From: Micromonospora_G sp040676775 | GTDB lineage: Bacteria > Actinomycetota > Actinomycetes > Mycobacteriales > Micromonosporaceae | Assembly (NCBI RefSeq): GCF_040676775.1 | Contig: NZ_JBFAPP010000031.1 | Span: 1 to 64,000, forward strand | DNA: 64,000 nt | Direction of reading: 5' to 3' | In this document: positions 1 through 7,695 of the stretch, piece after piece | How positions within the stretch are numbered: position 1 is the first letter of the stretch | Layout: the number at the start of each line of letters is the position of its first letter | Notes under the pieces: generated by a model | The model's database searches: none | Seen by the model: the letters and a program-made list of their open reading frames with translations, nothing else | What the model was told of the DNA's origin: nothing | Translations under genes and position numbers: made by a program

Positions 1-70
1 GCGCCCGGTAGAAGGCGCAGAACTTGCAGGCCGTCACGCAGACGTTGGTGTAGTTAATGTTGCGGTCGAT
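1..70 (-). pseudogene. mqnC: MqnC (cyclic dehypoxanthinyl futalosine synthase), 5'-truncated fragment running off the window
   Basis: Reading leftwards from position 70, the minus strand encodes IDRNINYTNVCVTACKFCAF followed by YRA. This is the radical-SAM CxxxCxxC segment typical of MqnC, the futalosine-pathway enzyme of menaquinone synthesis. The cysteines that would bind the 4Fe-4S cluster are present. Upstream of position 70 the similarity stops abruptly at a G-rich tract that reads as Gly repeats. No ATG, GTG or TTG lies in frame before a TGA at about 176. The N-terminal part and start codon are therefore missing as the sequence stands. The downstream part lies outside the window. Either the gene has been broken by rearrangement at the adjacent palindrome or the assembly is wrong here. 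Identity is confident; pseudogene status is inferred. Confidence 0.6.
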
Positions 71-104
71 CAGCCCACCCCCTCCGCCGCCCCCCTCCGC
101 CGCC

Positions 105-182
105 CCGTCGATCTTGTAGTTGTGGTGCCTCAGAAGTCGGATTCGTGGCCTTTGTGAGGGACCACAACTGCAAGATCAACGG
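105..182. repeat. REP-like imperfect palindrome
   Basis: Arms at 105-132 and 155-182 are 28 nt long and complementary at all but three positions, separated by a 22-nt loop. The right arm contains GTTGATCTTGCAGTTGTGG on the minus strand. It lies between two damaged genes and supplies the terminal codons of the NUDIX reading frame. It could act as a terminator hairpin, but its length and imperfect arms look more like a dispersed palindromic element. Confidence 0.6.
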
Positions 183-711
183 GAGGGGTGGGAGGCGTGG
201 AAGGTTTGCGGGGATTTCGCGAGGACCAGGGGTAGGAAGTTCTGGTCGGAGGGCGTACGGGGACGGTGCCGGCGAGTACGTTGGCGACCTCCGTCCAGAT
301 CAGAGTGCCCTCGGGACATGTCTCGTACGGGGTGCCGGACCAGCGGGTGATGCGGAACAGGAAGCCGAACCAGTTCTCGCCGTTGCGGCCGAAACCGGGC
401 CAGGAGATGGTGCCGGCCAGTTCCAGCGCCTCGCACTCGATGCCGGCTTCCTCGCGGATCTCCCGCCGCATGCCGGCGACAACGTCCTCGCCGGGTTCGA
501 GCTTGCCGCCCAGCCCGTTGTACTTGCCGCCCAGCCCGTTGTACTTGCCGCCCAGCCCGTTGTACTTGCCGCCCAGCCCGTTGTAATAGCCGCCCAGCCC
601 GTTGTAATAGCCGAAGTGCAGGTCGTCGGGGTGGGTGTCGCGCCGGATTATCAGCACCCGGCTGCCGTCGGGGGAGAGTACGTAGCCGAGAGTGGCGAGG
701 ATGGCCTGCAC
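130..711 (-). CDS. NUDIX hydrolase (MutT-like) with in-frame repeat expansion and shifted C-terminus
   Basis: NUDIX pyrophosphohydrolases such as 8-oxo-dGTP diphosphatase hydrolyse nucleoside diphosphates linked to another group. The NUDIX box is intact around residues 69-92: GGKLEPGED, then REIREEAGIE, fitting GX5EX7REUXEEXGU. Just before it, a 7-residue unit YYNGLGG/KYNGLGG is repeated five times where relatives have one copy. The last 50 or so residues are low-complexity Arg/Pro/Ser. In the next frame the same DNA (about 176-255) reads DQNFLPLVLAKSPQTFHA, resembling the usual C-terminus of these proteins, so a one-base shift near 250-260 is likely. The final codons come from the palindromic element. 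The gene may be decaying or misassembled. Start ATG at 711. Confidence 0.65.
   Translation of the reverse strand: MQAILATLGYVLSPDGSRVLIIRRDTHPDDLHFGYYNGLGGYYNGLGGKYNGLGGKYNGLGGKYNGLGGKLEPGEDVVAGMRREIREEAGIECEALELAGTISWPGFGRNGENWFGFLFRITRWSGTPYETCPEGTLIWTEVANVLAGTVPVRPPTRTSYPWSSRNPRKPSTPPTPPVDLAVVVPHKGHESDF
505..609. repeat. Five-copy 21-bp tandem repeat inside the NUDIX gene
   Basis: Five consecutive copies of gccgcccagcccgttgtact plus t occur on the plus strand at 505-525, 526-546, 547-567, 568-588 and 589-609. The first three end in tactt and the last two in taata. The unit is a multiple of three, so the reading frame is kept and the protein gains four extra heptads next to the NUDIX box. 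Confidence 0.95.
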
Positions 712-792
712 GGGGCCACCTACGGCGGGTTGGGGCTGGTGGCGGAGAGGCGACCTGCGCGTTGGTGCGTGGACCGACTACCGTCTCGGGCC

Positions 793-1470
793 ATGACTGG
801 TGTTGCGCTGGCCGAAGAACTGCTGTTGCTCGCGTACGACGACGAGTCGGGCAAAGCGACTGGATCGCGGATCGGACTCGACCTCGCGATGGCCGCCGGG
901 GTCCTGGTCGACCTGGCATTGGCCGGCCGGGTCGCGTACGCCGACGGTTCGATCGTGGTGAGCGACCCGTCGCCGACCGGGTACCCGATCACCGACGAGG
1001 TGTTGGGGCGGATGGCGGCGGACACCCCGCACACGCCGGCCTCCTGGGTGCAGCGGCTGCGGCACGGCCTGCGGGACCGGATCCTGGCCGACCTTGTCGC
1101 TCGGGGCGTGGTCCGGGACGTCGACGAGACCGCGCTCGGGCACATCCATGTGCACCGCTACCCGGTGGTGGACCCGACGCTGGAGGCGGAGATCCGGGAC
1201 CGGTTGGCGGTCGCGCTCACCGGTGACCAGGTGCCGGACGAGCGTACGGCCGCGCTGGCGGCCCTGGTCGGGGCGAGCCGGATGGAACCGAGCCTGGGAT
1301 TGTCCGGTCCGGCCCTGGCGGACGCGCACCGGCGGCTGGCGGAGATCGCCGGTGGTGCCGGGTTCACCGGTGAGGTGAGCCTCGAGGAGTCCACCATCCG
1401 CCCGTCGGTGGCACTGGTGATCGCCGCCCTGGCGAAGGCGATCACGGCCGCGCTCGGCGCGCCCCGCTGA
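793..1470 (+). CDS. GPP34 family phosphoprotein
   Basis: A 225-residue protein of the GPP34 (GOLPH3/Vps74-like) family. In eukaryotes the family binds phosphatidylinositol-4-phosphate; in actinomycetes its role is not established, though membrane association is plausible. The N-terminus (LAEELLLLAYDDESGK), the helical core with GLDLAMAAGVLVDLALAGRV, and the middle WVQRLRHGLRDRILADLV segment match the usual bacterial GPP34 layout and length. ATG at 793 starts exactly at the family N-terminus; a longer in-frame extension upstream is antisense to the NUDIX gene and was discarded. The stop codon lies in the first unit of a 15-bp tandem repeat. Confidence 0.8.
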   Translation: MTGVALAEELLLLAYDDESGKATGSRIGLDLAMAAGVLVDLALAGRVAYADGSIVVSDPSPTGYPITDEVLGRMAADTPHTPASWVQRLRHGLRDRILADLVARGVVRDVDETALGHIHVHRYPVVDPTLEAEIRDRLAVALTGDQVPDERTAALAALVGASRMEPSLGLSGPALADAHRRLAEIAGGAGFTGEVSLEESTIRPSVALVIAALAKAITAALGAPR

Positions 1471-1569
1471 GCGCCGACGGCTTGAGCGCCGACGGCTTGA
1501 GCGCCGACGGCTTGAGCGCTGACGGCTTGAGCGCTGACGGCTGAGCGCACACGGCTGAGCGCCGACGGC
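1467..1569. repeat. 15-bp tandem repeat downstream of GPP34 gene
   Basis: Five 15-bp units (TTGAGCGCCGACGGC and close variants) run from 1467 to 1541. Two 14-bp degenerate units follow to 1569. The array starts at the GPP34 stop codon and ends 13 bp before the stop of the convergent Stealth gene, filling the intergenic space. Confidence 0.9.
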
Positions 1570-1581
1570 TGACTCGAGCTC

Positions 1582-3417
1582 TCAGCGGGGTTGGAGCAGG
1601 CCGTTGCCGGTGGGGCGGTTGGTCGCGCCGGGTTTGCCGGGGCGGGCGGTCGGCACCGGACCGGCGACGCCCACACCCGGCTGGAGCAGGTGGGCGAGTT
1701 CGGTGGCGGTCTGCTGGGCGCGTTCCGCTTCCACCTCGGCGGTCACCTCCCACGGGGACCGGACCGGGAGGTAACGAGCCAGGAAGCTCCGGGCCATGGC
1801 GTCCGCCCGCTCCCGGTCGACACCGGCGCCCGTGGTGCCGTCCAGGCTGATGGTGTCGTGGTCCCGGAGACTCAGCAGCTCGTTGAGGCGTACCGGCGTC
1901 TGCGGGTCGGTGGGATCGGCGTGGAGGTGCCGGAGCCGGCCGGGCACCGCCGTGGCCCGCAGGTACGACCAGTGGTGGTGCAACGCCGAGGCGAGGCTGA
2001 CATCGCCCGGGTGCCCGAACTGGTGCCGCCTCGTCCCGGCGAGTTCCTCCGACGCCGCGGCGCAGATCTCGGCGAGCATCGATCGGCGCAGCGCGTGCGG
2101 CGCCTGCTTGAGCTGCTGGCTGATCACCCGCCCGAACCGGCGGTTGACGATCCGGCGGTTGTTCTTGGCGGCGGCGGTGGCTGCCGCGTCCGTGTACGCG
2201 GGCTCGCCCAGGTCGATCTGGGCCGACCGGGACGGGAAGAACTTGGTCAGGCCGTTGGGGTGGAAGAACGTGCCGGGTAGCACCGGCCGCCCGAGCAGGA
2301 CGTTGCCGCCGAGGTAGAGGAAGTGTTCGGCGAGTCCGGGGATCAGGTGCAGGACCGACTCGACCGCGTACGGGTTGAAGGTCGGCAGGACGGCGTCGGC
2401 GGTGAACAGTTCCCGGTGGCCGACCACGGTCAGGCCGGGTTGGCGTACGTCCAACCAGCGGGGCACCTGCCCGTCGGTGACCAGGTAGATGTGCCGTAGC
2501 CAGGGTGCGTACAGGTGCAGCGAGCGCAGCGAGTGGCGTAGGTCGTCCCGGTCGGGCGGGTGGGGTTCGTCGGCGGTCTGCGTACCGGTCGGTGCCTGCC
2601 GGTGCCGTGCCGCCTGGTAGCGAGAACGCCAGTGCGGGTCGGTGCCGTCGAACCAGGTGTAGACGGCGTCGATCGGGAAGGTGATCGCGTCCACGCCGAC
2701 CCCGGCGAAGTCGGCCCGGACCGGGTAGCGGGCGTGGTAGCCGGCCGGCACGAACGGGTTCAGCGAGGCGCCGGGCACCCGTACGTTCGGCCGGTAGCTG
2801 GGCAGGCTGCGGGAGAGCCCGTTCGGCCGGGGTGCGGTCAGGCGGCCGTCACCGGCATGCCAGAACTCCAGCTCACACGCGTACGCCGCGCCGTAGGCGA
2901 GGTGTTCACCGGTCCACAGCGGCCGGTAGACCAGCACCACGTCGGCCCGCCGCAGGCGGTACGGGCGGCGGCCGGGGCGTGGACGTACCACCCGGCGGTT
3001 GGGGCGTCCGACCAGGACACCGGGCAGGCCGGCGACCGCCCGAAGCGCTTCGGTGCGCTGGCTGGCCGGCACGCCGACCCTGCTGCGCAGTCCCCGGTGG
3101 TGCGGGATGGCGAAGTGCTCGACCGAGGCGTCCGCGAGCGCGCCCAGCACCCGGTCCAGGTTGCCCTGGTGGGCGCCGAGCGGGGTGGCGTCGGGGTCGA
3201 CGTCGGCGGCCACCCTGCGCCCGTCGAGGTGGACCCAGCGCCGGCCGGTGGGCCGTTCGGACCGGTCGTCGTACCACTGGCGCACGGTGACCGCGAGGGT
3301 TCCGCCCGGCCGGCCCAGCCAGCGGGCGAGTTGCACCTGACGGTCGAAGGGCAGCCGTCGGTGCAGCCGTCGTCGGAGGGCGGTCGGGATCAGTGCGTAA
3401 CAGCGGCGTGCGAGCAC
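1582..3417 (-). CDS. Stealth-family (CR1-CR4) sugar-phosphate transferase-like protein
   Basis: About 611 residues. Stealth proteins transfer hexose-1-phosphate units in capsule or cell-wall polysaccharides and are related to GlcNAc-1-phosphotransferase. CR1 is seen as IDAVYTWFDGTDPHW; CR2 as DDLRHSLRSLHLYAPWLRHIY and VTDG; a CR3-like stretch as EHFLYLGGNVLLGRP; and a CR4-like stretch as HHHWSYLRA. In CR3 most relatives carry an acidic NDD where this protein has GGN. The N-terminal 250 residues contain conserved-looking sugar-protein segments of unknown role. The GTG at 3417 was chosen because a longer frame would overlap the upstream mutase; its ribosome site is weak. It follows the phosphosugar mutase by 52 bp, which fits a shared sugar-phosphate pathway. 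Confidence 0.75.
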   Translation of the reverse strand: MLARRCYALIPTALRRRLHRRLPFDRQVQLARWLGRPGGTLAVTVRQWYDDRSERPTGRRWVHLDGRRVAADVDPDATPLGAHQGNLDRVLGALADASVEHFAIPHHRGLRSRVGVPASQRTEALRAVAGLPGVLVGRPNRRVVRPRPGRRPYRLRRADVVLVYRPLWTGEHLAYGAAYACELEFWHAGDGRLTAPRPNGLSRSLPSYRPNVRVPGASLNPFVPAGYHARYPVRADFAGVGVDAITFPIDAVYTWFDGTDPHWRSRYQAARHRQAPTGTQTADEPHPPDRDDLRHSLRSLHLYAPWLRHIYLVTDGQVPRWLDVRQPGLTVVGHRELFTADAVLPTFNPYAVESVLHLIPGLAEHFLYLGGNVLLGRPVLPGTFFHPNGLTKFFPSRSAQIDLGEPAYTDAAATAAAKNNRRIVNRRFGRVISQQLKQAPHALRRSMLAEICAAASEELAGTRRHQFGHPGDVSLASALHHHWSYLRATAVPGRLRHLHADPTDPQTPVRLNELLSLRDHDTISLDGTTGAGVDRERADAMARSFLARYLPVRSPWEVTAEVEAERAQQTATELAHLLQPGVGVAGPVPTARPGKPGATNRPTGNGLLQPR

Positions 3418-3469
3418 ACCTGCTGTAACGACTGGTCGCGAGCAAAGGTGGTGGGCCCGGCCACCCGGG

Positions 3470-5164
3470 TCACCGGATGCCGAGCGCCGTGGCGATCTCG
3501 GTCCGCAGTGTGACCAGGGCATCGGTGGCCGACCGTCGGGCCAGCGTGACCGCGTCCGCGGCGTCCGCGTGCCCGTCCGGGCCGTCGACCGGCGCCACCA
3601 CTTCGAGGTACGCCTTCAGCTTCGGCTCGGTGCCGGAGGGCCGGATCACCACCCGTGCGGCGTCGGTCCGCAGGATCACCACGTCGGCCTCCGGCAGCAG
3701 GTCCTGCACCGAGGTCACCGGGGCGTCGAGCAAGGTGGTGGGGGTGTCGGCCCGGATCCGGTCCATCGCGTCCCGGATCTCCCGCAGGTCGTCGACCCGC
3801 AGCGAGAGCTGGTCGGTCAGGTGCACCCCGAACTCGGCGGCGAGTTCGTCCAGCCGGTCGAGCAGCGTACGGCCCTCGGCTTTCAGGTCGGCGGCGAGTT
3901 CGGCGACGGTCAGCGCGGCGGTGATGCCGTCCTTGTCGCGTACGAGGTCGGGGGAGACGCAGTAGCCGAGCGCCTCCTCGTAGCCGTAGACCAGCGGCGT
4001 GCTGCCGGACTCGGCCCGCACGATCCACTTGAACCCGGTCAGCGTCTCGTCGTACGGCAGTCCTCGGGCGGCGCAGATGGCCCGCAGCAGCGCGGAGGAG
4101 ACGATCGTGGTGGCGTACAGGCCGGTGATGCCGCGCCGGATGAGCCGGTCGGCGAGGAGCACACCCAGTTCGTCGCCGCGCAGCATGCGCCACTGCCCGT
4201 CGGGTCCGCGTACCGCGACCGCGCACCGGTCGGCGTCCGGGTCGTTCGCGATGGCCAGGTCCGCGTCGATCTTCTCGGCGAGCGCGAGCAGCAGGTCGGT
4301 GGCGCCCGGCTCCTCCGGGTTCGGGAACGCGACGGTGGGGAAGTCGGGGTCGGGTTCGGCCTGCTCGGCGACGATGCCGGGGACACCGAAGCCGGCGCGG
4401 GCGAAGGCGGCGGTGAAGACGGCGGCGCCGACCCCGTGCAACGGGGTGTACGCCACCTTCAGTCCCCGCGGGCCGTCCGGGTCCAGCACCGCCGCTGCCG
4501 CGCCCACGTACGCGGCGACCAGGTCGTCTCCGAGCACCTCACCGGCCGGGCCGAGCGGCACCTCGTGCAGCGGGCCGACCGCGCGGATCGCGGCCTCGAT
4601 CTCCGCGTCGGCCGGCGGCACGATCTGCGCCCCGGCGCCCCGGGGACCGCCCAGTTCGGCGCCGAGGTAGACCTTGTAGCCGTTGTCCTGGGGCGGGTTG
4701 TGGCTGGCGGTGACCATCACACCGGCCGCCGCACCGAGCGCCCGGACGGCGTACGCGAGCACCGGGGTGGGCAGTGGTCGGGGGAGCAGCAGCGCCGGCC
4801 GTCCGGCGCCGGTGGCGATCTGGGCGGTCCGTTCGGCGAACGTACGGGAGCCGTGGCGCGCGTCGTACCCGATCACCAGCGGTCCGGTGGCGGCGCGGGC
4901 GGCGAGCCAGCCGACCAGCCCGGCGGCGGCCTGGCTGACCACGGCGAGGTTCATCCCGTTCGGGCCGGCGCGCAGGGGGCCGCGCAGCCCGGCGGTGCCG
5001 AAGGTGAGCGGCCCGGCGAACCGGTCGGCCAGCTCGGCGGCGCTACCCGGCAGCCGGTCGACCAGCGCCCGCAGCTCGTCCCGGGTGACCGGGTCGGGGT
5101 CGTCGGCCAGCCAGGCCTCGGCACGGGTACGCAGGTCGTCGGGGTCGTTCGGGTTCGCCGTCAC
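3470..5164 (-). CDS. Phospho-sugar mutase (phosphoglucomutase/phosphomannomutase)
   Basis: Interconverts hexose 1- and 6-phosphates through a phosphoserine intermediate in the cytoplasm. The 564-residue length fits the PGM2/PmmB-type alpha-D-phosphohexomutases. The phosphoserine loop is TASHNPPQDNGYKVY (around residue 145), the Mg-binding loop is DPDADRCAVAV (around 310), the sugar-binding loop is GYEEALGY (around 395) and the phosphate loop is RPSGTEPKLKAYLE (around 510). Its position near an M20 amidohydrolase, a GGCT protein and lpdA recalls pmmB (Rv3308) of M. tuberculosis. Which sugar is preferred cannot be read from the sequence. Confidence 0.92.
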   Translation of the reverse strand: MTANPNDPDDLRTRAEAWLADDPDPVTRDELRALVDRLPGSAAELADRFAGPLTFGTAGLRGPLRAGPNGMNLAVVSQAAAGLVGWLAARAATGPLVIGYDARHGSRTFAERTAQIATGAGRPALLLPRPLPTPVLAYAVRALGAAAGVMVTASHNPPQDNGYKVYLGAELGGPRGAGAQIVPPADAEIEAAIRAVGPLHEVPLGPAGEVLGDDLVAAYVGAAAAVLDPDGPRGLKVAYTPLHGVGAAVFTAAFARAGFGVPGIVAEQAEPDPDFPTVAFPNPEEPGATDLLLALAEKIDADLAIANDPDADRCAVAVRGPDGQWRMLRGDELGVLLADRLIRRGITGLYATTIVSSALLRAICAARGLPYDETLTGFKWIVRAESGSTPLVYGYEEALGYCVSPDLVRDKDGITAALTVAELAADLKAEGRTLLDRLDELAAEFGVHLTDQLSLRVDDLREIRDAMDRIRADTPTTLLDAPVTSVQDLLPEADVVILRTDAARVVIRPSGTEPKLKAYLEVVAPVDGPDGHADAADAVTLARRSATDALVTLRTEIATALGIR

Positions 5165-5183
5165 TCGGACTTGATAGCACGGC

Positions 5184-5210
5184 GGGGGACCCGGTCGGTG
5201 AGGGTCCCCC
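5184..5210 (-). terminator. Hairpin terminator of the Ser/Thr kinase gene
   Basis: A perfect 9-bp stem (GGGGGACCC with GGGTCCCCC) and a 9-nt loop start 11 bases past the kinase stop codon and lie before the mutase start. There is no long T-tract, which is common in high-GC actinomycetes. Confidence 0.6.
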
Positions 5211-5220
5211 GGTCGGTGGG

Positions 5221-7137
5221 TCAGCCGATGCCGGTGATGGTGAAGCTGCGGACCATCTCGTCGAAGATCGGCTTGCTTTCCTCGAAGCGCGCGTCCGGGG
5301 TGGTCAGGTAGAACTCGTACGCCTTGCCGTCCTGGACGATCGCCCGCCAGATGCCGTGCCGCTTGGTGTCGCCCTCGCCGCAGGTGTATTCGAGTTCGCC
5401 GGCCGGCTTGCCGTTGATCTCGACGTCCTGGAGCGCGATCTGGGCGTACGGCTTGGTGCAGGACTTGTTGTCCGGCTTGGCGAGGATGGTGCCGGCGGAT
5501 TCGAGGAACTTGGTCGGTGCCGGGTTGCTGGCCGCCTTCTCGATCAGCACCCGGACCCGGCGGCCGGCGTCGGCGGGGTCGGTGAAGTCGATGTAGAGGG
5601 CACCCTTGGGGGCGTTCTTCTTCCAGCCCTCGGGCACGTTGACCGAGACGCCGCGTTCGGCGTGCGTCTGGACCGGGAACGTCGGCCCGGCCGGCGCGGT
5701 GGGGCTCGCCCCGGCCTGGGGCACCGGAGCGGCCGGATCCGAGCCACCGCCGGAGAGGGCGATGATGCCGATTACCAGGACCAGGACCACACCGCCGGCC
5801 GCGGCGAGCTGCATCTTGCGCGGCCAGCCCTTGACCGTGGTGAGGGCGGTGTCGCCGAACCGGCGGGCGCCTGCCATGGCGTTGCCGAGGGCGGCGTTAC
5901 CGCCGGACCGGGAGCCGCCGTAGGTGGCGGTGCTGCCGCCCGGGGTGCCGTAGATCGCCGGCCCGCTCTCGTCCCAGCGTCCACCGGCCGGCATCGCGCC
6001 GGTCGGGGTGCTGAACGCTCCACCGGCCTTGGTCTGGTCCGTCCCGCTGCCGGAGTGGGCCGAGCCCTGCGGCGCCTGGCCACCGGACTTGCGTAGCTGG
6101 GCCAGCCGGTCGGTCAGCGACTCGCCGGGTGCGAGCATCGCCGAGCCACCGATCTGGCCGGTGGGTTGCGGGGTCGCGGGCGGGGTCGGTGGCTGCCACG
6201 GGGCCCGCTGGGCCGGCACCACCGAGTACGGGTCGGTCACGAAGTGCCCGGCGGCGGTGCTGGCCAGCGGGCCGGCGAGCAGTTCGCGCAGCATGTTGCG
6301 CGAGGTGTCCACGTCGAAGCGGCGGGACGGGTCCTTTTCCAGCAGACCCATCAGCACGTCGGTCAGCGGCCCGGACCGGCTCGGCGGCGCGGGTGGGTCC
6401 TCGACCACGGCGTGCATGGTCTCGATCGGGTCGCCCCGGTCGAACGGCGGGCGCCCCTCCACCGCGGTGTAGAGCGTGACGCCGAGCGAGAAGAGGTCGC
6501 TGGGTGGCCCGAAGTCGCTGCCCATTGCGCGTTCCGGGGAGATGAAGTGCGGCGAGCCGAGCACCATGCCGGGGGTGGTGAGCTGGACGTCGGTGGGCAT
6601 CCGGGCCACCCCGAAGTCGGTCAGTACGCACCGGCCGTCGGAGGCGATCAGCACGTTCGCCGGCTTGACGTCCCGGTGCAGTACGCCGATCGCGTGTGCC
6701 ACCTCGAGCGCGCCGAGCAGTGCGATGCCGATCTTGGCTACCGCGCGGGGGGCGAGCGGCCCGTCCTCGATCACCATGTCGGCGAGGCTGCGCGCGTCGA
6801 GCAGCTCCATCACGATCCAGGGCCGGCCGCCCTCGGTGACCACGTCGTAGACCTGCACCACGGCCGGGTGTTGCAGGGCGGCGGCCGCGCGGGCCTCGCG
6901 CAGGGTGCGTTCGTACATCGCGTCGCGGTCACTGGGGGCGAGCCCCGGTGGCAGCACGACCTCTTTGACGGCCACGTCGCGGCGGAGCAGGGTGTCGGCC
7001 GCGCGCCACACCGTGCCCATGCCGCCATGGCCGACCGCTGCCCGCAGCGAGTAACGACCGCCGATGGTGGCGCCGGGAGCTGCACGTCCGCTGGTGGGGC
7101 TGACTGGTCCGCCACTCCACGTCGGAATCTGAGTCAC
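5221..7137 (-). CDS. Receptor-type Ser/Thr protein kinase (PknB-like)
   Basis: A 638-residue Hanks-type kinase. The kinase domain covers about residues 25-290: glycine loop VGHGGMGTVWRA, catalytic Lys in VAVKEV, catalytic loop HRDVKPANVL, DFGVARM, and GSPHFISPE in the activation segment. A Gly/Ser/Pro-rich linker is followed by one membrane helix (LAAAGGVVLVLVIGIIAL, about residue 450) and a roughly 150-residue extracytoplasmic domain without PASTA repeats. That domain resembles the C-terminal domain of the second kinase at 34865-36958. The GTG at 7137 was chosen because it begins MTQIPTWSGG; a GTG at 7176 after a G-rich ribosome site is an alternative. No phosphatase or penicillin-binding gene is adjacent, so its target is unknown. 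Confidence 0.9.
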   Translation of the reverse strand: MTQIPTWSGGPVSPTSGRAAPGATIGGRYSLRAAVGHGGMGTVWRAADTLLRRDVAVKEVVLPPGLAPSDRDAMYERTLREARAAAALQHPAVVQVYDVVTEGGRPWIVMELLDARSLADMVIEDGPLAPRAVAKIGIALLGALEVAHAIGVLHRDVKPANVLIASDGRCVLTDFGVARMPTDVQLTTPGMVLGSPHFISPERAMGSDFGPPSDLFSLGVTLYTAVEGRPPFDRGDPIETMHAVVEDPPAPPSRSGPLTDVLMGLLEKDPSRRFDVDTSRNMLRELLAGPLASTAAGHFVTDPYSVVPAQRAPWQPPTPPATPQPTGQIGGSAMLAPGESLTDRLAQLRKSGGQAPQGSAHSGSGTDQTKAGGAFSTPTGAMPAGGRWDESGPAIYGTPGGSTATYGGSRSGGNAALGNAMAGARRFGDTALTTVKGWPRKMQLAAAGGVVLVLVIGIIALSGGGSDPAAPVPQAGASPTAPAGPTFPVQTHAERGVSVNVPEGWKKNAPKGALYIDFTDPADAGRRVRVLIEKAASNPAPTKFLESAGTILAKPDNKSCTKPYAQIALQDVEINGKPAGELEYTCGEGDTKRHGIWRAIVQDGKAYEFYLTTPDARFEESKPIFDEMVRSFTITGIG

Positions 7138-7695
7138 AGGAAAGGCCGCCGGGAAAAATCGAGGGGCATGGGACACATCCCCCCTATCTTGCGGGTTGTG
7201 GCACCGGTAGCGAAAGCCAACGCGGCGTGCCTTCTTCGGAACTCGTACATCCACATCAACTCACTCACTCAACGTACCCAATTCCGGACGCAGTGTATCT
7301 AATGACGCGACGAACTGTGGTTTGACGGACACGGTGTGCGTAAGGGGGTGAACGGGGTATGTCAGGGTCACGGTCGCGCTGTTCGCCGTCGGGTCCGCCG
7401 ACCGTTCGCGGGCCAGGTGCCAGCGGCGAAAATTCCGGCAATTCGGGCGTGGTTGGCGCCGTCCGGGTCGGGGTACGTGACCGGCGCAACCGTCACGCGT
7501 TGTAGGAGGTGAGGGGGCCACATGCTGGCGTTTGAGGGCGACCCTCGGACCGGACCGAAGCTTTCCGAACGCTCCTACCAGGACATACGTGACGCTACGC
7601 GGTCCGATCACTACCAAATTGATGTTGCGCAGCGTCACCGTCGGAGGTCTAGGCTGTCCGAGTCCCATCCCATCCACAGTGATCGAGAATTCGAC
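7138..7695 (+). promoter_or_regulatory. Divergent intergenic region with inverted repeat and promoter-like TAGGCT
   Basis: This 558-bp stretch separates the kinase from the M20 amidohydrolase. Arms GTGACGCTACGC (7589-7600) and GCGCAGCGTCAC (7627-7638) form an inverted repeat with one mismatch. A TAGGCT at 7650-7655, preceded by TTGCGC at 7625, could be the -10 element for the GTG at 7696. An AGGAGGTG at 7504-7511 precedes an in-frame ATG at 7522, an alternative upstream start. No other gene is seen. Confidence 0.4.

Noticed and set aside
505..609. CRISPR array
   Set aside because: The 21-bp units are contiguous, with no spacers, and lie inside a coding frame. The same holds for the arrays at 1467, 39002 and 49859.
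3569..5311. Plus-strand open frame of 580 codons
   Set aside because: Antisense shadow of the phosphosugar mutase.
7522..7695. N-terminal extension of the M20 gene from ATG 7522 with AGGAGGTG upstream
   Set aside because: The added residues show no family resemblance and would cover an inverted repeat and TAGGCT promoter-like element. Kept only as an alternative.
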